Assembly (NCBI GenBank): GCA_946183925.1
Contig: CAMHDS010000011.1
Span: 1 to 48,805 of the forward strand
Length of the DNA: 48,805 bases
From: an uncultured Fibrobacter sp.
GTDB lineage: Bacteria > Fibrobacterota > Fibrobacteria > Fibrobacterales > Fibrobacteraceae
Direction: 5' to 3'
The notes below the pieces were generated by a model. It was not told where the DNA came from and did no database searches. It was given only the letters and a program-made list of their open reading frames with translations. A program made the position numbers and the translations under genes. Numbering within the stretch: position 1 is the stretch's first letter; every line of letters starts with the position of its first letter. Below, one piece after another: positions 7,337 to 15,985 of this stretch.

Positions 7337-10300
7337 TTACTGCCAGCTGTTCAGGAATCCCATGCCCAGGTTGAAGCGGATGCGGGTGGGGGCGAACCTT
7401 TTGGGAATCAGGGGCAAGTCGATGGGGCTCATCTTGTAGCCGACACCGTCTTCTTCGCCGATGCGGTCCAGGGCCCGGGCGAATGTAAGGGACATGTCCA
7501 CCGGTATGCTTTCGAAAAGTTTGTTGGACCATCGGATGCCAAAGCCTGCGGAGCGGTCCCAGAACCCGTGCTTGGTGAAATGGTCGGAGTTGTTCCACTT
7601 TCCGTTCCATGCTGCCCCCGCTTGGGCGAATACGTCCAGGTACAGGTCTCTTGTGCTGAAAATCCACAGGCGCTTGCGCCAGTCGTCATAGACGGGGAAC
7701 AGGTAGTGGATTTCGGCTATGGCGGTCTTGGTGCCTGAGCGGGTGTAGCTTTCGTTGCTACGCACGTAGGGGTAGCCTTCCAGGAATACGGCGTTGTAGT
7801 AATAGGAATCCAGGGTGTCTTCCTTGGCGTCGGTACTCCAGTTGAAAATTCCGCCCAACTTGCCCCCTGCGGCAAGCCTTGCGCCCGTTAGGGGACTCTG
7901 GACAGACCCGTAAAGGTTCAGGTCCACCTGGTGGATGTTAAAATTCCTGTAACGGGGCTTGATGGAGCCGCTTTCGGTGACGTAGAAACTTTCGGCAAAG
8001 GTGCCCGGCCTGTACAGGTCGCTGTTGGAATACTGGTAAGTGACGACGGCGCCATTCCCCTGACCGCTGATTCCGGAGCCGTCTTCGCCTTCGTGGTCGC
8101 CGTACAGTCCGAAGGTGGCGAGGGTGCTTATCCGCTTGTGGTAAGTCCAGGAGAAATCGTCTTCGTACAGGTTGAAATCCGCCCAGTCGTAGCCCAGGGC
8201 CACCTGCAAGGTGTCGATGGACTTGAACAGGCTGTAGCCAGCCATGCCCGCCACGGCCTGCTGGGAAATGGCGTAGTGGTTGAACCCGAGGGAGTCTCCG
8301 CCGTGGGCGCGCACGTCTTCGTAGCGGACGGTATCCCTGCTGGTGTAGTTGGCGTAGCTGTAGTTGATTCCAAGGTCAAGAGGCGTGCTCCTGTTGAGCC
8401 AGCTTACAAAGAATTCCTTTTCCTGCTCGGGATTCAGGCCGTCGGCATTGATGTAGTCGATGCCCTTGCCCAGCTCAAGCAGTAGCCCCAGCTGCACGAC
8501 GTTTTTCTTGAGAGGATCGCTAAGGAGCGCCAAGAGCCCGAGCTTCGCCTTGCGTTGGCCTTCGCCGAATACGGTCAGGTCCGGGGCGTTCTCGTTGAAA
8601 CTCAGGAGCGGCACGAACAGCGGTATAAAGGGGATGGGATGGTAGTTCTGTTCGCCGCCGGCCAATTCCCGCGACTCCAGAGGGGTGAACTTCTTTTCGG
8701 GCCTCAGGGGGCTTCCGCGCAGCACGATGGGGGCGGGTGTTTTTTGCGCGGAGTCGGCGGCTTGTGCGCCGGTCAGGGAACTTGCAGCCACCTTGACCTT
8801 CAAGGTGTCCCGCATTTCAATCTGGAAGGTGCTGTCCCGTTCGGCAAGGACCGCTTCCGGCGTGCACAGGCTATCTTCGGGCGGGCATACGCGCCAGAGG
8901 GTGTCCGGCACGGTGACGGTAGAGTCCCGATAGGTCACGACGATACTGTCAACGGTCACGCTATCCGGACCCGCATCGCGGTAGGGCAGCTTATAAAGGG
9001 AAAAACCGTCCTGGTCGTATTGCGTAAAGTACAGCGTGTCGTGCCCGAGGGCTGGGGTGAAGGCGCCGCCCACTACGTTGGTAAGGGGCCGCTCCGTTCC
9101 GGTGGCAAGGTCCTTCTCTATCAGGTTGAAAATACCGTTCCGGTTGCTGGCGAATACAATCTTTTCGTTGGAGAGCCAGTTGCCGTCCCGTTCGTCAAAG
9201 AGGGTGTCGCTTACGGTCTTGAAATTCTTGCCGTCACTGTCGATGATGGCAAGTCCCCGGTGCACGTCGTCAAAAAATCCGAAGAGAATCCGCTTGCCGT
9301 CTGGGCTCACCTTCGGACTGTAGATGTTGAAGTAGCGGAGCTTGCTGTCGGGAACGTAAAGATCTACGGGGTCTTCGGCAGAGAGTTCGCCGAAGTCGGC
9401 GTTGAAAGGAATCTTGCTCAACACGAATCGGGTGCTTTCGCCATCTCGGCGGGCAAAGACCACGAATTTACCGTTGGGGTCGAAGGCGGGGAACACTGCG
9501 TTGGCCAGGTGGGTCAAGAAATGTTCGTTCTTGCTGGTGTCGCTTAAGGCGATGTCGAAGTGGGCGCGGCCATTCCGGTCCCGGTTCTTGAAGGAGACGT
9601 AGGCGAGGATAGGCCCACGCAGGCTGTCTTCGTACACGTCGATTCCCTTGTCGAACCAGGGCTTCTTGGCGCAGAAACCGGACTTGGCGTAGTCCGAAAT
9701 GTCGATGAGGTTCGTGTCGGCGCTGTCGCTTGCGTACTTTTCGATGGCGATGTCTCCGATTTCAACTCCCGCGACGGTGTCTTTCGTCTCACTAACCGGC
9801 ATCTTGAACACCGCTCCGTCGAACCAGGCTCCGCCGAAGTTGGAAACGCCGTAGAGGTTTCCGCCAGCCACCACGGGAAAGTCCTGCCAGAAGGCGTTCT
9901 CGGTCATCTTGGTTCCTTTCACCAAGGGGCCGAGGGAATCCTTTTGCGCTTGGTAGTGTTCCGTGATGTCCTTTTTCCAGGCCTCGTACAGGTCGTCTTC
10001 TGAAATGCCCAGCACTTTTTCCAGAGCGCCGGAGAGGGTTACCCGGTAGGGCTTGGATAGTTCCTTCCAGATTTTCGGGATGGCGTCTTCGCCGTATTTT
10101 TTGGCGATGTAGCGCACCAGGCTAAAGCCCTGGGTGTAGGGGCCAAGTTCTGCCTCCAGGGAGTTGTCCGAAAAATCGTGCATGTAGGTGAGCGGCATCA
10201 GGTCGTCGTTCAGGGCTGCCGTACGGAGCAACATGTCTCGGTGGGTGTCCCAGGCGTCAAAGCCCATGCGGCTGGATTCGAACTGGGCAGTACCCTCGGC

Positions 10301-10807
10301 AAACCACAGGGGCTGCAGGGTAAAGGGGAGCATGGTGGCAAAGTCGCTGATGGTGCGCTCGTTGTAGTAGTCGGTGTAGCTGAACTGGAATCCGTACAGG
10401 TTCGGCGGCAGCTTGGAGGCGCTTTCGATACTCACCAGGTGGCTGAATTCGTGGGTCACCACGTCGGCGACCCAGCCGTGGCTGCTCCTGATCTTGAAAT
10501 CCCAGTTGGTGAGCCACAGGTTGATGGAATTTTCTGCCGGTATGGCAGCCCCGTTGCTGAACAGCGCGTTGTTCAGTACGGCGCTAATGCGGGGCAGCGG
10601 CTTGTTGTAGCGGTTGACTACGGAATCATAGACCGCCTCGGCATAGGTCGCTACCGCAGAGGCGTGTTCCGAGTATTCGGCTGGGTAGATAAACTGGAAA
10701 TGTTCCGTGCCTGCGGTTTTCCAGTCAATGTGGCTCTGGTTGCCGTAAAAACCGGCCGCCAGTGCGGCACCCGTAAAAAACAGCAAGGTGCGTAAACCCG
10801 AAAACAT
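7337..10807 (-). CDS. Large exported gluzincin/beta-propeller/outer-membrane barrel protein
   Basis: A 1156-residue protein. A short signal-like N-terminus is followed by a metallopeptidase-type domain with THEFSH (about residues 117-122) and WFAEG (about 168), the HExxH plus downstream Glu layout of gluzincins. The middle (about 300-650) carries repeated strands such as DPNGKFVVFARRDGES, SPDGKRILFG and FASNRNGIF, typical of TolB/PD40 propellers. The last 400 residues look like an outer-membrane beta-barrel of the surface-antigen type, ending in NLGMGFLNSWQ. I chose the ATG at 10807 over a TTG at 10816, because TAAATT lies seven bases upstream and there is no Shine-Dalgarno. The substrate is unknown. 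It may act in envelope biogenesis or surface proteolysis. Confidence 0.85.
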   Translation of the reverse strand: MFSGLRTLLFFTGAALAAGFYGNQSHIDWKTAGTEHFQFIYPAEYSEHASAVATYAEAVYDSVVNRYNKPLPRISAVLNNALFSNGAAIPAENSINLWLTNWDFKIRSSHGWVADVVTHEFSHLVSIESASKLPPNLYGFQFSYTDYYNERTISDFATMLPFTLQPLWFAEGTAQFESSRMGFDAWDTHRDMLLRTAALNDDLMPLTYMHDFSDNSLEAELGPYTQGFSLVRYIAKKYGEDAIPKIWKELSKPYRVTLSGALEKVLGISEDDLYEAWKKDITEHYQAQKDSLGPLVKGTKMTENAFWQDFPVVAGGNLYGVSNFGGAWFDGAVFKMPVSETKDTVAGVEIGDIAIEKYASDSADTNLIDISDYAKSGFCAKKPWFDKGIDVYEDSLRGPILAYVSFKNRDRNGRAHFDIALSDTSKNEHFLTHLANAVFPAFDPNGKFVVFARRDGESTRFVLSKIPFNADFGELSAEDPVDLYVPDSKLRYFNIYSPKVSPDGKRILFGFFDDVHRGLAIIDSDGKNFKTVSDTLFDERDGNWLSNEKIVFASNRNGIFNLIEKDLATGTERPLTNVVGGAFTPALGHDTLYFTQYDQDGFSLYKLPYRDAGPDSVTVDSIVVTYRDSTVTVPDTLWRVCPPEDSLCTPEAVLAERDSTFQIEMRDTLKVKVAASSLTGAQAADSAQKTPAPIVLRGSPLRPEKKFTPLESRELAGGEQNYHPIPFIPLFVPLLSFNENAPDLTVFGEGQRKAKLGLLALLSDPLKKNVVQLGLLLELGKGIDYINADGLNPEQEKEFFVSWLNRSTPLDLGINYSYANYTSRDTVRYEDVRAHGGDSLGFNHYAISQQAVAGMAGYSLFKSIDTLQVALGYDWADFNLYEDDFSWTYHKRISTLATFGLYGDHEGEDGSGISGQGNGAVVTYQYSNSDLYRPGTFAESFYVTESGSIKPRYRNFNIHQVDLNLYGSVQSPLTGARLAAGGKLGGIFNWSTDAKEDTLDSYYYNAVFLEGYPYVRSNESYTRSGTKTAIAEIHYLFPVYDDWRKRLWIFSTRDLYLDVFAQAGAAWNGKWNNSDHFTKHGFWDRSAGFGIRWSNKLFESIPVDMSLTFARALDRIGEEDGVGYKMSPIDLPLIPKRFAPTRIRFNLGMGFLNSWQ

Positions 10808-10814
10808 CGGGTAC

Positions 10815-10820
10815 AATTTA
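10815..10820 (-). promoter_or_regulatory. -10 box TAAATT, 7 bases before the ATG at 10807
   Basis: On the minus strand TAAATT is followed by seven bases and ATG. No Shine-Dalgarno is seen. It lies just after the GH5 terminator. Confidence 0.4.
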
Positions 10821-10830
10821 GGAATTTAGA

Positions 10831-10860
10831 GACAAGAAAACCACCTGATGGCTCAGGTGG
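10831..10860 (-). terminator. Intrinsic terminator of the GH5 gene
   Basis: CCACCTGA and TCAGGTGG form a perfect 8-bp stem with a 4-base loop (10841-10860). On the minus strand TTTTCTTGTC follows. It lies 50 bases after the GH5 stop. Confidence 0.75.
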
Positions 10861-10912
10861 CTTGTAAAACATTTGCCGAGAAAGGCGGCTCCCTTGAAAA
10901 ACCGTGTCGCCC

Positions 10913-12838
10913 TTACGGTGTGGGCTTGGTGAGTCCCATGGCCTTGTCGAGACCTTCGACAAGCTTGCCTCCCTTGATGACCTCGAATCCGCCGGTGTAG
11001 CCCCAGTGTGTCCAGGGTATTTGCAGGGTGTCGCAGATTTCACGCATGGCGGTCAGGTAGTTCAGGCGGTCTTGGGCGGTAGAGCGCAGGTTGTATGCCC
11101 CGAATTCGTTGATGATGACGGGAACCTTGTTTTTTACAGCCCAGGCTTTTGCGGTGTAAATCGTGTTCAGCAAGGTTTCCTTGTTACCGGTCTTGTAATA
11201 GTTCAGCACGTTGGACTTGACCCATGGGGCAGTACTGCTGGAAAGCCCGAGATCGGAGGAGTATTCGGGCCATTTTGCCTTGTCGTAGGGGAAGGGAATG
11301 TTCTTGAGGTCTTTCGTTTCGCTCCAGCTTGCGCCCTGGTGGGTAAACACGAAGGGCTCGTAGGAGTGGATGACATAGACGATGTTGGTGTCGGCGAAGG
11401 GGGTGCGACCGGCCAGCTTGGTAATGGAATACCATTCCACGTCACCGAAAAGCAGGGTGTGTTTTTTGTCCATCGTGCGGATGGAGTCAATAATCCCCTG
11501 TGCGGCTTCGGTCCATTGGGCGGCGGTTACCTTGCCGCTGCTCATGTCGGGCTCGTTCAGGAGTTCGTAGAAGATGTCTTCGCGTTCATTTGAAGCGTAG
11601 TGGGCTGCTACGGCTTTCCAGACTTCGGCCATCATGAGCTGGTAGCGTTTGTTGCTTGCGGATGTGGCGTTATAGCTGTTGTCGTATTCGTGGTAGTCGA
11701 TGGTCAGGGACATCTTGTATTCCTTGGTCCATTCCACAAAGGAGTCCAGCACCATGAACAAGGTGTCTGAATCAATTTTGAGTTCAATCGTATCCGCGGC
11801 ATCGTTCACAAATTCGTCGCGGTTGAGGGTGTACTTGTCCAGGTCGATGGGCAGGCGTATGGCCTTGAATCCGTTTTCCGAAAGGATTTTAATGTCGTTC
11901 TTGCCTACTTGAAATTTCCCGTTGAACTTACGGTCTTCTTCCAGCCAGTTGGTAAAGCTCACGCCCTTGTTCAGGTATTTCATGGCCTTTTTCTGCAAGT
12001 CGGTGTCGATATTCAGTTCGCCCAAGGTGACTTTGGGAATTTCGGCATCCTTGGGCACGATATCGGGGATCTTTTCTTCTTCTTTTGGAGGCTCGACGCT
12101 GTCCGGTGCGTTGCCGTCACTAATCAGGTAGATGTCGTCGATGAATACGGAATCCTGGGCGCCAGATTTGGTATCGGGCCCCTTGGCTTGAAAACTGACT
12201 TTGTTGATGTTGGCGGCATTGAAATCTACGAGAATGCCCCAGCCTTCCTGTTTCATATCTTTGAATTTCACCATAACGGTAGTCCATTTGTTGCTTGCCG
12301 GAACGGTTTTGGAATAGTGGTCGCTGTCCGTGATGTCTGAGATTTCTATATGGACATTGTGGGAACATCCTTTGTAGCGGTATCGAACGGCATTGTACTT
12401 GCTGTAATCGTTTTTCGGTAGTCTGACGCCCCAACCGACATAGGCGTCGTATTTATAGCTACCTTTTTTCAGGGTGTATTTGACGTTGAAGGAAAACTTG
12501 CTGCCGTTGTCGCTCTTGGTGGGGGCGGGGTGACCTTCCGAATCCTTGGTCACTGTTTCGATGGTGGATTCGGCATTGTTTCCTGCGTCGTTGTAAACAT
12601 ACCAGTTTTCACCGAGGGGGCTCTGGTTGTCGCCGTCCTCGAAATCGTCTACCAGAAATTTTGTTTCTACTGCTTCTTGAGCAGAGGTATCGGCAGGTGT
12701 TGTAGAAGAATCGGTTGCGGATTCAGACTCCGGTGCCAGTTTTTCTGAGACGCTTACGGTGTTGTCACCTTCGCAGGCTGAAAAGTACAGTGCAAAGGCG
12801 CAAGCTAGGGGGATAGTCAGCAATTTCTTTTTGGTCAT
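10913..12838 (-). CDS. GH5 endoglucanase-type lipoprotein with carbohydrate-binding domain
   Basis: This is a predicted cell-surface lipoprotein that hydrolyses cellulose or a related beta-glucan. The 641-residue protein has a lipoprotein signal peptide with Cys22 (LYFSAC) and a Ser/Thr-rich linker. A beta-sandwich region follows (about 60-245, with LVDDFEDGDN and FQAKGPD), like CBM11/CIA30-type binding domains. The GH5 barrel (about 270-640) carries the acid/base Glu in LLNEPD (about 427-432) and the nucleophile Glu in INEFG (about 576-580). AGAGGA precedes the ATG. The leader holds a terminator-like hairpin (12893-12914), and a strong terminator follows the gene. Exact substrate (cellulose, mannan or other) cannot be told. 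Confidence 0.92.
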   Translation of the reverse strand: MTKKKLLTIPLACAFALYFSACEGDNTVSVSEKLAPESESATDSSTTPADTSAQEAVETKFLVDDFEDGDNQSPLGENWYVYNDAGNNAESTIETVTKDSEGHPAPTKSDNGSKFSFNVKYTLKKGSYKYDAYVGWGVRLPKNDYSKYNAVRYRYKGCSHNVHIEISDITDSDHYSKTVPASNKWTTVMVKFKDMKQEGWGILVDFNAANINKVSFQAKGPDTKSGAQDSVFIDDIYLISDGNAPDSVEPPKEEEKIPDIVPKDAEIPKVTLGELNIDTDLQKKAMKYLNKGVSFTNWLEEDRKFNGKFQVGKNDIKILSENGFKAIRLPIDLDKYTLNRDEFVNDAADTIELKIDSDTLFMVLDSFVEWTKEYKMSLTIDYHEYDNSYNATSASNKRYQLMMAEVWKAVAAHYASNEREDIFYELLNEPDMSSGKVTAAQWTEAAQGIIDSIRTMDKKHTLLFGDVEWYSITKLAGRTPFADTNIVYVIHSYEPFVFTHQGASWSETKDLKNIPFPYDKAKWPEYSSDLGLSSSTAPWVKSNVLNYYKTGNKETLLNTIYTAKAWAVKNKVPVIINEFGAYNLRSTAQDRLNYLTAMREICDTLQIPWTHWGYTGGFEVIKGGKLVEGLDKAMGLTKPTP

Positions 12839-12892
12839 AAGAATCCTCTTTTGTCAATATACATAAAGTGACCCTTATAATTTGCTTACTTT

Positions 12893-12914
12893 TAAAAAAG
12901 CCCCGTTTACGGGG
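12893..12914 (-). promoter_or_regulatory. Terminator-like hairpin in the GH5 leader
   Basis: Read on the minus strand, CCCCGT-aa-ACGGGG is followed by C and a run of T (complement of 12893-12899). No minus-strand gene lies upstream, so this is either an attenuator for the GH5 gene or a block on transcription from the repeat-rich spacer. Confidence 0.4.
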
Positions 12915-12933
12915 GGAAACGGGAGGGGAGTAG

Positions 12934-13010
12934 TCAGTTGTCAGTTATGAGTTTTCAGTTATGAAGGAAACAAGGCGTCGTTCACTACTCATTACTCATA
13001 ACTCAAAGGG
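12934..13010. repeat. Two tandem heptamer tracts
   Basis: Positions 12934-12968 parse into TCAGTTG, TCAGTTA, TGAGTTT, TCAGTTA, TGAAGGA. Positions 12983-13003 parse into CACTACT, CATTACT, CATAACT. The second runs into a CTCAAAGGGAGCCC module (13002-13025) that recurs, inverted, at 30811-30834 with one mismatch in 24 bases. Confidence 0.7.
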
Positions 13011-13033
13011 AGCCCATGGCGACCGACCTCATA

Positions 13034-13061
13034 CCCCTATCCCCTAGCCCCCATTTACTAT
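13034..13061. repeat. CCCCTAT-type heptamers ending in a -10-like box
   Basis: Units CCCCTAT, CCCCTAG, CCCCCAT, TTACTAT lie just before the GTG at 13071. They give TACTAT (13056-13061) and TATCTT (13059-13064, six bases before GTG) as candidate -10 boxes. The first two units match those upstream of comEB. Confidence 0.6.
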
Positions 13062-13070
13062 CTTTTCGTT

Positions 13071-14513
13071 GTGGCCTATTTTTCCGAAACATATCACGAG
13101 TCCATCAAGTATGGGCGGCAGGTGTCCGGCGACCCCGTTACCCTCCATTGGGAGAATTCCGGAAATGTTTCGAACCCCTATGCGGCAGGCAAGCGCTATG
13201 CCACCAACGGAGTCAAGGCGGGCCAGCGGAAAAAGTCCGCCTCGGAAGACCTGTTCGAGATAACCCAGTCTTCTTCGACCTTGCTGAACCGCCTCTTTAC
13301 CCAGCTGCAGAACGACGTTTCGGCCGATGGCCTGCATTCGGTAGGGGTTTACGCCTACATAAAGGGGCAGAGCGTTCCCGACGACCTTTACAAGTTCGAT
13401 TACGAGACTCGTGAACTGGTGGCTTACCCATGGGAAAACGCCAAGCTGAAAAAGACCCGCCTAGAGGCTTTGGTGCATGCCTTTGCCGACGGAAACTTCA
13501 TCGAAGAGGCTCCCATCACGCTGTTCTTTACGGCCTTGCTGGAACGTGCTGTCTGGCGGTTTAAGGAAGCCGCCTATCATGAACTGGAGCTGGACGTAGG
13601 CTCTTATGTGGGACTAGCCTCCATTTCGGCCCGTTCTGCAGGAGCCATGGGTATTCCTCTCGGGAGTTTTGTGGATGCAGAAGTAGCCTACGCCTTGGAT
13701 TTAGGAGCAAATGAGCTCCCGATGGCGGCAGTGGCCATAATGCCCAAGGCTCTCAAGAAGTATGAACTGGCCTCGCAGTTCGCCTATTCCAGCAGGGGAG
13801 AACTCCCCATGCAAGAAAATGCCGCCCTGAACCCCAGGGTGCGTGCCCGTTTCCTTTTGCAGAACAAGGCGGAAAGCATTACGGACCTGTCCAAGTGCGT
13901 CAAGGTTTTCAGGGTCCAGAACCAGGCCTTCGAAGGGGACGAATTTCCCCTGACGCCGCAAAAATACCCCAACGAGTTTTTCTTTAGGGAATACGACTTC
14001 TTGGGGCCGGGGGCGCTGGAACACAGGCCTTTCAAACCCTGGACCGCCTCCCTGGACGATTTTTCTACGCTGCTCCGCTGGATGGAAATCTGCACCCTGA
14101 ATGCCTTCGGGGCGGGGCTCCTGAAAATCTGGGTGGCCTGCTTTGACGTGTCTCTGGTCTATCAGGGAATTTACCGTTACCAGCCTTCGAAAAAATCCCT
14201 GTACCTGCATGCCGGGAACTTGGACCGGGAAGGTTTCTTGAAAGCGCACCTGGACGGGGAAAGCCCGAAAGATTCGGCCTTTGCGGTATTCTTTACGGTG
14301 GACCTGAAAGACGCCTGCAATATCATGGGGGACCGCGGCTACCGCTGTCTGAACATGAATGCGGGTTATGTGGCCGAGATGCTTCGCGAGTCTGCACGAA
14401 GTCTCGGCAAGTACGCCCGTCGGGAAACCTTCTTCTACGAAGACGAACTCAAGCGTCTCATGAAGATTCCTGAAAGCGAAACCCTGCTCTGTGAAGTCCT
14501 GGTAGGGCGGTAG
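13071..14513 (+). CDS. SagB-type nitroreductase-family protein, two domains
   Basis: A 480-residue cytosolic protein. The start (YHESIKYG followed by LHWEN) matches the N-terminus of SagB/ThcOx-type FMN oxidoreductases. Two nitroreductase-like halves follow: one around residues 170-230 with AAYHELELDVGSYVGLASIS and a Gly-rich loop, the other around 390-450 with FFTVDLKDACNIMG and RGYRCLNMNAGY. SagB enzymes oxidise azolines in peptide natural products, but no precursor peptide, cyclodehydratase (SagC/SagD or YcaO) or transporter is nearby. The function is therefore open. The start is GTG; no in-frame ATG would keep the conserved N-terminus. No Shine-Dalgarno is seen, and heptamer repeats run up to ten bases before the start. 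Confidence 0.82.
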   Translation: MAYFSETYHESIKYGRQVSGDPVTLHWENSGNVSNPYAAGKRYATNGVKAGQRKKSASEDLFEITQSSSTLLNRLFTQLQNDVSADGLHSVGVYAYIKGQSVPDDLYKFDYETRELVAYPWENAKLKKTRLEALVHAFADGNFIEEAPITLFFTALLERAVWRFKEAAYHELELDVGSYVGLASISARSAGAMGIPLGSFVDAEVAYALDLGANELPMAAVAIMPKALKKYELASQFAYSSRGELPMQENAALNPRVRARFLLQNKAESITDLSKCVKVFRVQNQAFEGDEFPLTPQKYPNEFFFREYDFLGPGALEHRPFKPWTASLDDFSTLLRWMEICTLNAFGAGLLKIWVACFDVSLVYQGIYRYQPSKKSLYLHAGNLDREGFLKAHLDGESPKDSAFAVFFTVDLKDACNIMGDRGYRCLNMNAGYVAEMLRESARSLGKYARRETFFYEDELKRLMKIPESETLLCEVLVGR

Positions 14514-14591
14514 GTCGCTGCACGTGGACCGTTTGTTACAACGAAGAGACGGCGTCCGTTTTCAGATTAAAGCGATAATTCGTGAGCCGGA

Positions 14592-14614
14592 ACTCTCGAA
14601 AGGAAGTCGAGAGT
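14592..14614. terminator. 8-bp perfect hairpin after lrgB
   Basis: ACTCTCGA and TCGAGAGT pair around 7 bases, downstream of lrgB on the minus strand. No strong T-run follows, so termination is only likely. Confidence 0.35.
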
Positions 14615-14624
14615 GAAGGCGAGA

Positions 14625-14669
14625 GCATTGTCCTGGCCAGAGTGTAAGAACCACCGTCTAGGACAATGC
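14625..14669. repeat. 10-bp inverted repeat spanning the lrgB stop codon
   Basis: GCATTGTCCT (14625-14634) and AGGACAATGC (14660-14669) are perfect complements 25 bases apart. The right arm contains the last codons and the first base of the stop codon of lrgB. It may be an mRNA 3' end structure. Confidence 0.5.
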
Positions 14670-15347
14670 GGTCAGTACAGGTGCCACCACTGCAGTGAAT
14701 AAGCCGGCGATGCCGATGGCAAGTCCGCTCATGGCGCCTTGCACTTCGCCCATTTCCATGGCCTTGGTGGTTCCCAGGGCGTGGCTTGCCGTACCGATGG
14801 CAATTCCTTGCGCCACCTTGTGCTTGATGCGGCAGAACCTGCACACGACAGGGGCCGTAACCGCTCCCGTGATTCCCGTGACGGTGATGGCGATAATGGT
14901 CACCGAGGGAATGCCACCGATCTGTTCGGAGATGACGCTTCCCATGGGGATGGTGACGGACTTGGGGAGGAGCGAAAGGGTCAGCACCTTACCGAGTCCC
15001 AAGAGTTTGCCTGCCACGATGACGCAGGCCATGGCGGTGAGGGACCCTGTAAAGATTCCTGCAAGGATGGGTTTCCAGAAATGTTGGAGCTTTTGAATTT
15101 GTCTGTAAAGCGGGACGGCAAGGACCACGGTGGCGGGGGATAGCATCACGGAAATGTAGTCGCCGCCTACGTTGTAGCTTTCGAGGCTTACGCCCGTAAT
15201 CAGCAGGAACCCGACGATAAGGATGTTGCCGATGAGTAACGGGTTCAAGAAGGAATACTTGAACTTTTGGCTGATGAGCACGCCAATCTCGAAGGCCACC
15301 AGGGTAAGCAAGATGCCGAACAGGGGAGAATTGATGATGGCGCTCAT
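14658..15347 (-). CDS. lrgB: LrgB/CidB-family membrane protein
   Basis: This 229-residue integral membrane protein has about six to eight hydrophobic segments. The LrgB/CidB family pairs with LrgA/CidA in a holin/antiholin-like system linked to murein hydrolase control and, in plants and some bacteria, to glycolate or pyruvate transport. Family signatures include LLPKSVTIPMG, GGIPSVTIIAITVTGITG and ASHALGTTKAMEMGE. I chose the ATG at 15347, which overlaps the LrgA stop as ATGA. The frame is open upstream to 15800, but those residues are not LrgB-like. It forms an operon with lrgA. Confidence 0.92.
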   Translation of the reverse strand: MSAIINSPLFGILLTLVAFEIGVLISQKFKYSFLNPLLIGNILIVGFLLITGVSLESYNVGGDYISVMLSPATVVLAVPLYRQIQKLQHFWKPILAGIFTGSLTAMACVIVAGKLLGLGKVLTLSLLPKSVTIPMGSVISEQIGGIPSVTIIAITVTGITGAVTAPVVCRFCRIKHKVAQGIAIGTASHALGTTKAMEMGEVQGAMSGLAIGIAGLFTAVVAPVLTALS

Positions 15348-15769
15348 GGCTTGCCCCCTTCGGTCTTGTTCTGTGCAGCCCGCCTGGCAAGCCGCTCGGC
15401 CCGTAGTGCCAGGTTTTCCCGGTATTCCTGCTTGCGGATAAGGAACTGGGTTGCCCAGCCGCCCATGGCGATGGTCACAAGCGTAAAGGCGATGCACAGG
15501 AACAGCAACAGCGGCCACTTGGAAAGAACGTCGTCGCCTACGGTCATGATGGCAATGCTTGGCGGCAAGAAGAACAGGGCCAGGTATTTCAAGAAAAAAC
15601 TGGAGACTCCCGAAATGTGCTCCGACTTGATGACTTTTGTACAAAGTAAAATCAGGAGAAGGACCATGCCGATGATGTTGCCGGGCAGGGGCACGCCCAC
15701 GACGCGGTGGAGGACTTCCCCGGCGATACAGATGGCGAAAATGACGGCAAGCTGGAGAGGAATTCTCAT
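15344..15769 (-). CDS. lrgA: LrgA/CidA-family holin-like protein
   Basis: This 141-residue membrane protein has four hydrophobic segments and the family's GVPLPGNIIGMVLL and LFFLPPSIAIM motifs. The C-terminal tail (about 115-141) is basic. It pairs with LrgB through a four-base ATGA overlap. The ATG has no strong Shine-Dalgarno; TACCTT lies ten bases upstream, with TTGCCC 16 bases further, as a possible promoter. It is divergent from the TIGR02147 gene, with an AT-rich 216-base spacer between. Confidence 0.9.
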   Translation of the reverse strand: MRIPLQLAVIFAICIAGEVLHRVVGVPLPGNIIGMVLLLILLCTKVIKSEHISGVSSFFLKYLALFFLPPSIAIMTVGDDVLSKWPLLLFLCIAFTLVTIAMGGWATQFLIRKQEYRENLALRAERLARRAAQNKTEGGKP

Positions 15770-15973
15770 GACGGCGGTAAAGGTAGAAAATGGGGTTCAA
15801 TGGGCAAGAGAAAAAAATAGTCCTTGTCTATATTGGCCTCCGGTTTGCCGTTTTTCTCTCTTTTTCGCCTGTTTTGTATCATAAAAAAAAATAAAAATAT
15901 GCTACAAAAGTGTATAATTGCAAAATTTGGCATGTTTGTATCAAAAAATGTTGCATTTCCCGAAAAAAACATC

Positions 15974-15979
15974 TAATTT
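15974..15979 (+). promoter_or_regulatory. -10 box TAATTT, 6 bases before the ATG at 15986
   Basis: TAATTT is followed by CAGGGT and the ATG. The AGGG is too close to the ATG to be a good Shine-Dalgarno, so a leaderless start is likely. Confidence 0.4.
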
Positions 15980-15985
15980 CAGGGT

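Noticed and set aside
8555..9547. 330-residue plus-strand frame inside the 7337-10807 gene
   Set aside because: It is antisense to propeller strands and has no family pattern; the minus frame is clearly real.
13002..13036. Insertion sequence end
   Set aside because: There is no transposase or matching inverted terminal repeats; the sequence is part of a short dispersed repeat.
15348..15800. Long N-terminal extension of lrgB
   Set aside because: The frame is open, but these residues are low-complexity Arg/His-rich and read across lrgA; the ATG at 15347 matches the family and overlaps lrgA as ATGA.
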